Program-made: the position numbers and the translations under genes | Notes under the pieces: generated by a model | Databases searched by the model: none | What the model was told of the DNA's origin: nothing | What the model saw: the letters and a program-made list of their open reading frames with translations, nothing else | Part shown: positions 62,013 through 64,000 of the stretch, one piece after another | How positions within the stretch are numbered: position 1 is the first letter of the stretch | Layout: the number at the start of each line of letters is the position of its first letter | NCBI GenBank assembly: GCA_002423185.1 | Contig: DIUX01000006.1 | Coordinates: 235-64,234, forward strand | Direction of reading: 5' to 3' | DNA: 64,000 nucleotides | From: Micavibrio sp. UBA6147 | GTDB lineage: Bacteria > Pseudomonadota > Alphaproteobacteria > Micavibrionales > UBA1664

Positions 62013-62789
62013 CTATGCACAATTCGTGCCAAGTGCTGCTTGTCTTTGTTCGCGAGCGATGGCTTTGGCTTTGTACATCGTGGCGTCGGCTTGTTCGAAG
62101 ATTGCGTCCAGCGTGTCGCCTTTTTTGTAATCCTTGACGCCGATGCTGGCACGCACCGGAATATTGTCGCCCTGCCAGCGCAGAACAAGTGAGTTGAGCT
62201 TAAGCGCGAGGCTTTGGGCGCGGTCAAGGGCGCGGTTCTTGCCCGCATTGGCAAACAAGATGACAAATTCATCGCCGCCCATACGCGCCGCAAAATCCAT
62301 CCGGCGGATTTGGCGTTTCAGTGTTTCCGCCACTAATTTCAAGGCTTCGTCGCCCGCTGCGTGGCCATATGTGTCGTTAATCGCCTTGAAATTGTCGAGG
62401 TCGATCATGATGAGCAGGCCGCCTTCGCTGATGCTGCGTTCGGTGCGGTCAAGCTCGCGGTCGAAGGCTTCGTTAAAGCCGCGGCGGTTGAGCAAGCCCG
62501 TCATGTCGTCGGTTGTGGCGAGTTGTTCCAAGGCGCCGATCCGGTTTTGGGCGGTCTGAAGCTCAGCCTGCGCTTGTTCAAGAGCGGCGAGAGTCATGCT
62601 CATCAACATCGCCATGCTGTCCTTATGCAGGCGCAGATCATCGGCGGTTTCCAAAGCGTTTTTGAGGAGTTTGCGGTGCAGGCGGAAGTCAAAATCGCCG
62701 GCGCGCTCCAAGGCCTCTTTCAAAGGCATGATGGACTTGAATTGCCCGTTTGCTTTTACTTCCTTGTTGAGAATAATGTCCAAAGCCAT
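62013..62789 (-). CDS. diguanylate cyclase (GGDEF domain)
   Basis: A 258-aa soluble protein that makes cyclic di-GMP. The GGDEF domain fills residues about 90-255: TTDDMTGLLNRRGF at its start, IMIDLDNFKAINDTYGHAAGD and the active-site GGDEF (171-175). An inhibitory RxxD site lies five residues before (R162-D165), so product inhibition is likely. The N-terminal 90 residues are helical, coiled-coil-like (LEQAQAELQTAQNRIGALEQ) and probably dimerise the enzyme; there is no obvious sensor domain. The candidate sRNA begins 110 bp downstream. Confidence 0.94.
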   Translation of the reverse strand: MALDIILNKEVKANGQFKSIMPLKEALERAGDFDFRLHRKLLKNALETADDLRLHKDSMAMLMSMTLAALEQAQAELQTAQNRIGALEQLATTDDMTGLLNRRGFNEAFDRELDRTERSISEGGLLIMIDLDNFKAINDTYGHAAGDEALKLVAETLKRQIRRMDFAARMGGDEFVILFANAGKNRALDRAQSLALKLNSLVLRWQGDNIPVRASIGVKDYKKGDTLDAIFEQADATMYKAKAIAREQRQAALGTNCA

Positions 62790-62980
62790 GTTTTTTACTA
62801 CCCCTTTACTCAGCCCCTACCCTTAAAGGCTCGTTTCAAGTTTGCTGTAAAAGAGTATTGCGACAATTATGCCAAACGATAAATTTGTTATATATCAATG
62901 GTATATACGGCAATCATATTGTGGGACACGAAAAGATATCGGCAAGATGTGACCGGCAAAAATGCCCCCTATTTCCAATA

Positions 62981-62999
62981 CGCGGCAATTCTTGCCGCG
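62981..62999. other. short perfect hairpin
   Basis: CGCGGCAA and TTGCCGCG form an 8-bp stem with a 3-nt loop. No U-tract follows on either strand, so it is not a standard terminator. Confidence 0.5.
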
Positions 63000-63048
63000 T
63001 TTGCCCCAGAGAGCGCACAAAGAGAGCGCACAAAGAGGGTGCAAAAGA

Positions 63049-63086
63049 AAAAGCGCGGAAGCATTATGTGCCTTCCGCGCTTTTTA
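63049..63086 (-). terminator. rho-independent terminator of alaS
   Basis: A 12-14-bp stem (63049-63062 with 63073-63086) closes on a 10-nt loop. On the minus strand it continues into TTTTTCTTTTGC. It lies 27 bp past the alaS stop. Confidence 0.9.
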
Positions 63087-63113
63087 ATTGTTTGAGCCTA
63101 TGAAACGGGGCGT

Positions 63114-64000
63114 TTAGGACGCGAGCAAGGATTCGATCTTGCTGACGGCATCGTTGGCGGAGTCGCCGTTGGGGCCGCCGGCTTGTGCCATGTCGGGGCG
63201 ACCGCCGCCGCCTTGACCGCCCATGACTTCCGCGCCCGCCTTGACGAGATCAACGGCACTGATGCGGTCGGTTAAATCCGCCGTGACGCCGACAACGATG
63301 GAGGCTTTGCCCTCATTCACCGCAATCAAGGTTATGACGCCGGAGCCGAGCTTTGCCTTCAAATCATCCGCCATCGGTTTTAAGTCCTTGGCGGGAATGT
63401 CTTGCAAAACGCGGGCGGTGAATTTGACGCCGCCGAATTCCTTGATGTCCGGTGCGGAGGAGCTGCTCGCCCCGCCCGTCGCCATTTTGCGGCGGAGGTC
63501 GCCGAGCTCTTTTTCCAGCTTGCGTTTTTCGTCCAGCAAGGATTGAACCCGCGCGGACACGCCATCGGTCGGGACTTTGAGGATTTGCGCGGTTTCTTCC
63601 AGTGCTTCGCTGCGCGCCTTCATATAGGCCAGCGCGGCATCGCCTGTTAAGCCCTCAATCCGGCGCACGCCGGCGGACACTGCGGACTCGCCCGTGAAGA
63701 CAAACGCGCCGATATCACCCGTGCGTTTGACATGCGTGCCGCCGCAAAGCTCGACCGAATAGGCCTGTGCCTTGCCGTTTTTGTTGGTGGACAGGCTCCC
63801 CATCGACACGACGCGGACTTCGTTGTCGTATTTTTCGCCGAACAAGGCGCGGGCGCCGCTTTCGACCGCTTCTTCCAGCGGCAAGATGCGGGTTTCGACT
63901 GGCGAGTTGGCGCGGATTTCTTCGTTCACCTTCGCCTCGACAATCGCGATGTCCTCGGGCTTGATCGGGGTCGGCTGAGAAATGTCAAAACGCAAACGAT
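63114..64000 (-). CDS. alaS: alanyl-tRNA synthetase, C-terminal part (gene runs off the right edge)
   Basis: The 295 visible codons are the C-terminal part of AlaRS. LRFDISQPTPIKPEDI, then VELCGGTHVKRTGDIGAFVF is the editing-domain zinc motif (CGGTH) that clears mischarged Ser- and Gly-tRNA. After a coiled-coil segment (SLLDEKRKLEKELGDLRRKM) comes the C-Ala domain with VVGVTADLTDRISAVDLVK and MGGQGGGGRPDMAQAGG, which helps tRNA binding and dimerisation. The N-terminal catalytic and tRNA-recognition parts lie outside. The terminator at 63049-63086 ends the transcript. Confidence 0.97.
   Translation of the reverse strand, partial: RLRFDISQPTPIKPEDIAIVEAKVNEEIRANSPVETRILPLEEAVESGARALFGEKYDNEVRVVSMGSLSTNKNGKAQAYSVELCGGTHVKRTGDIGAFVFTGESAVSAGVRRIEGLTGDAALAYMKARSEALEETAQILKVPTDGVSARVQSLLDEKRKLEKELGDLRRKMATGGASSSSAPDIKEFGGVKFTARVLQDIPAKDLKPMADDLKAKLGSGVITLIAVNEGKASIVVGVTADLTDRISAVDLVKAGAEVMGGQGGGGRPDMAQAGGPNGDSANDAVSKIESLLAS

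Larger units (their letters stand above)
62790..63113. other. 324-bp intergenic region, diguanylate cyclase to alaS
   Basis: It contains the cyclase promoter side, a short perfect hairpin (62981-62999), a doubled AGAGCGCACAAAGAG word (63011-63037) and the alaS terminator (63049-63086). I see no credible gene. Confidence 0.55.

Overview
The window looks like a stretch of an alphaproteobacterial chromosome of moderate GC content. The partial 16S rRNA, an alphaproteobacterial SspB adaptor, HdaA, DUF1489 and DUF2066 proteins, a Mic60-like protein inside a heme operon and a short aa3-oxidase subunit IV all point that way. The order cannot be fixed from sequence alone; a free-living Micavibrio- or Rhodospirillales-like lineage is a guess. 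There is no phage, insertion sequence or CRISPR array. Nearly all genes are housekeeping, with a few lineage-specific small genes between them.

Layout. 0-0.8 kb: the 5' end of a 16S gene on the minus strand with its leader and two tandem promoters. 0.8-11 kb: a Na/Pi cotransporter that seems to start at ATA, DUF1489, a glycosyltransferase, a TSUP exporter, a secreted protein, two unknown plus-strand genes (one of 55 codons), an omega-aminotransferase and a rhomboid protease. 11-25 kb, minus strand: rpmG, rnr, then the run hemC-hemD-mic60-hemY-plsY-dprA-topA. 25-34 kb: tsaD-gpsA-EVE, an unknown gene, acs, a universal stress protein, an unknown gene, a LysE exporter and tRNA-Arg(CCG). 34-40 kb: an NAD cluster with a NUDT9/TRPM2-type ADP-ribose hydrolase, a nicotinamidase-like protein, nicotinate phosphoribosyltransferase and, divergently, nadD; a perfect inverted repeat lies between pncB and nadD. 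40-49 kb: a short operon of prepilin peptidase, CoA-transferase, ABC ATPase and secreted protein, then sspB, a hydrolase, pyrB, and a large hybrid histidine kinase behind a 51-aa cytochrome oxidase subunit. 49-55 kb: purM-purN diverging from DUF2066-PerM-hdaA, then SixA. 55-64 kb: a trehalose-phosphatase-like HAD protein, rnd, aspS, a Fur-box-controlled Cys/His-rich peptide, a periplasmic redoxin, a candidate small RNA, a diguanylate cyclase and the 3' part of alaS.

Functional links. Heme synthesis (HemC, HemD) shares a transcript with envelope and DNA-uptake functions. NAD salvage runs from nicotinamide to nicotinate (PncA-like), to NaMN (PncB), to NaAD (NadD), while the NUDT9-like enzyme would remove the ADP-ribose left when NAD is broken down. 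PurM and PurN carry out neighbouring steps of purine synthesis.

The observations most worth following are the bacterial NUDT9-like protein with an altered Nudix box in the NAD cluster; a ~105-nt small-RNA candidate with a C-rich anti-Shine-Dalgarno loop and a strong terminator; a 58-aa Cys/His-rich peptide behind a Fur box; two genes that seem to start at ATA and ATT; long low-complexity insertions in HemD, PlsY and DprA; and a Mic60-like protein with an N-terminal helix-turn-helix segment.
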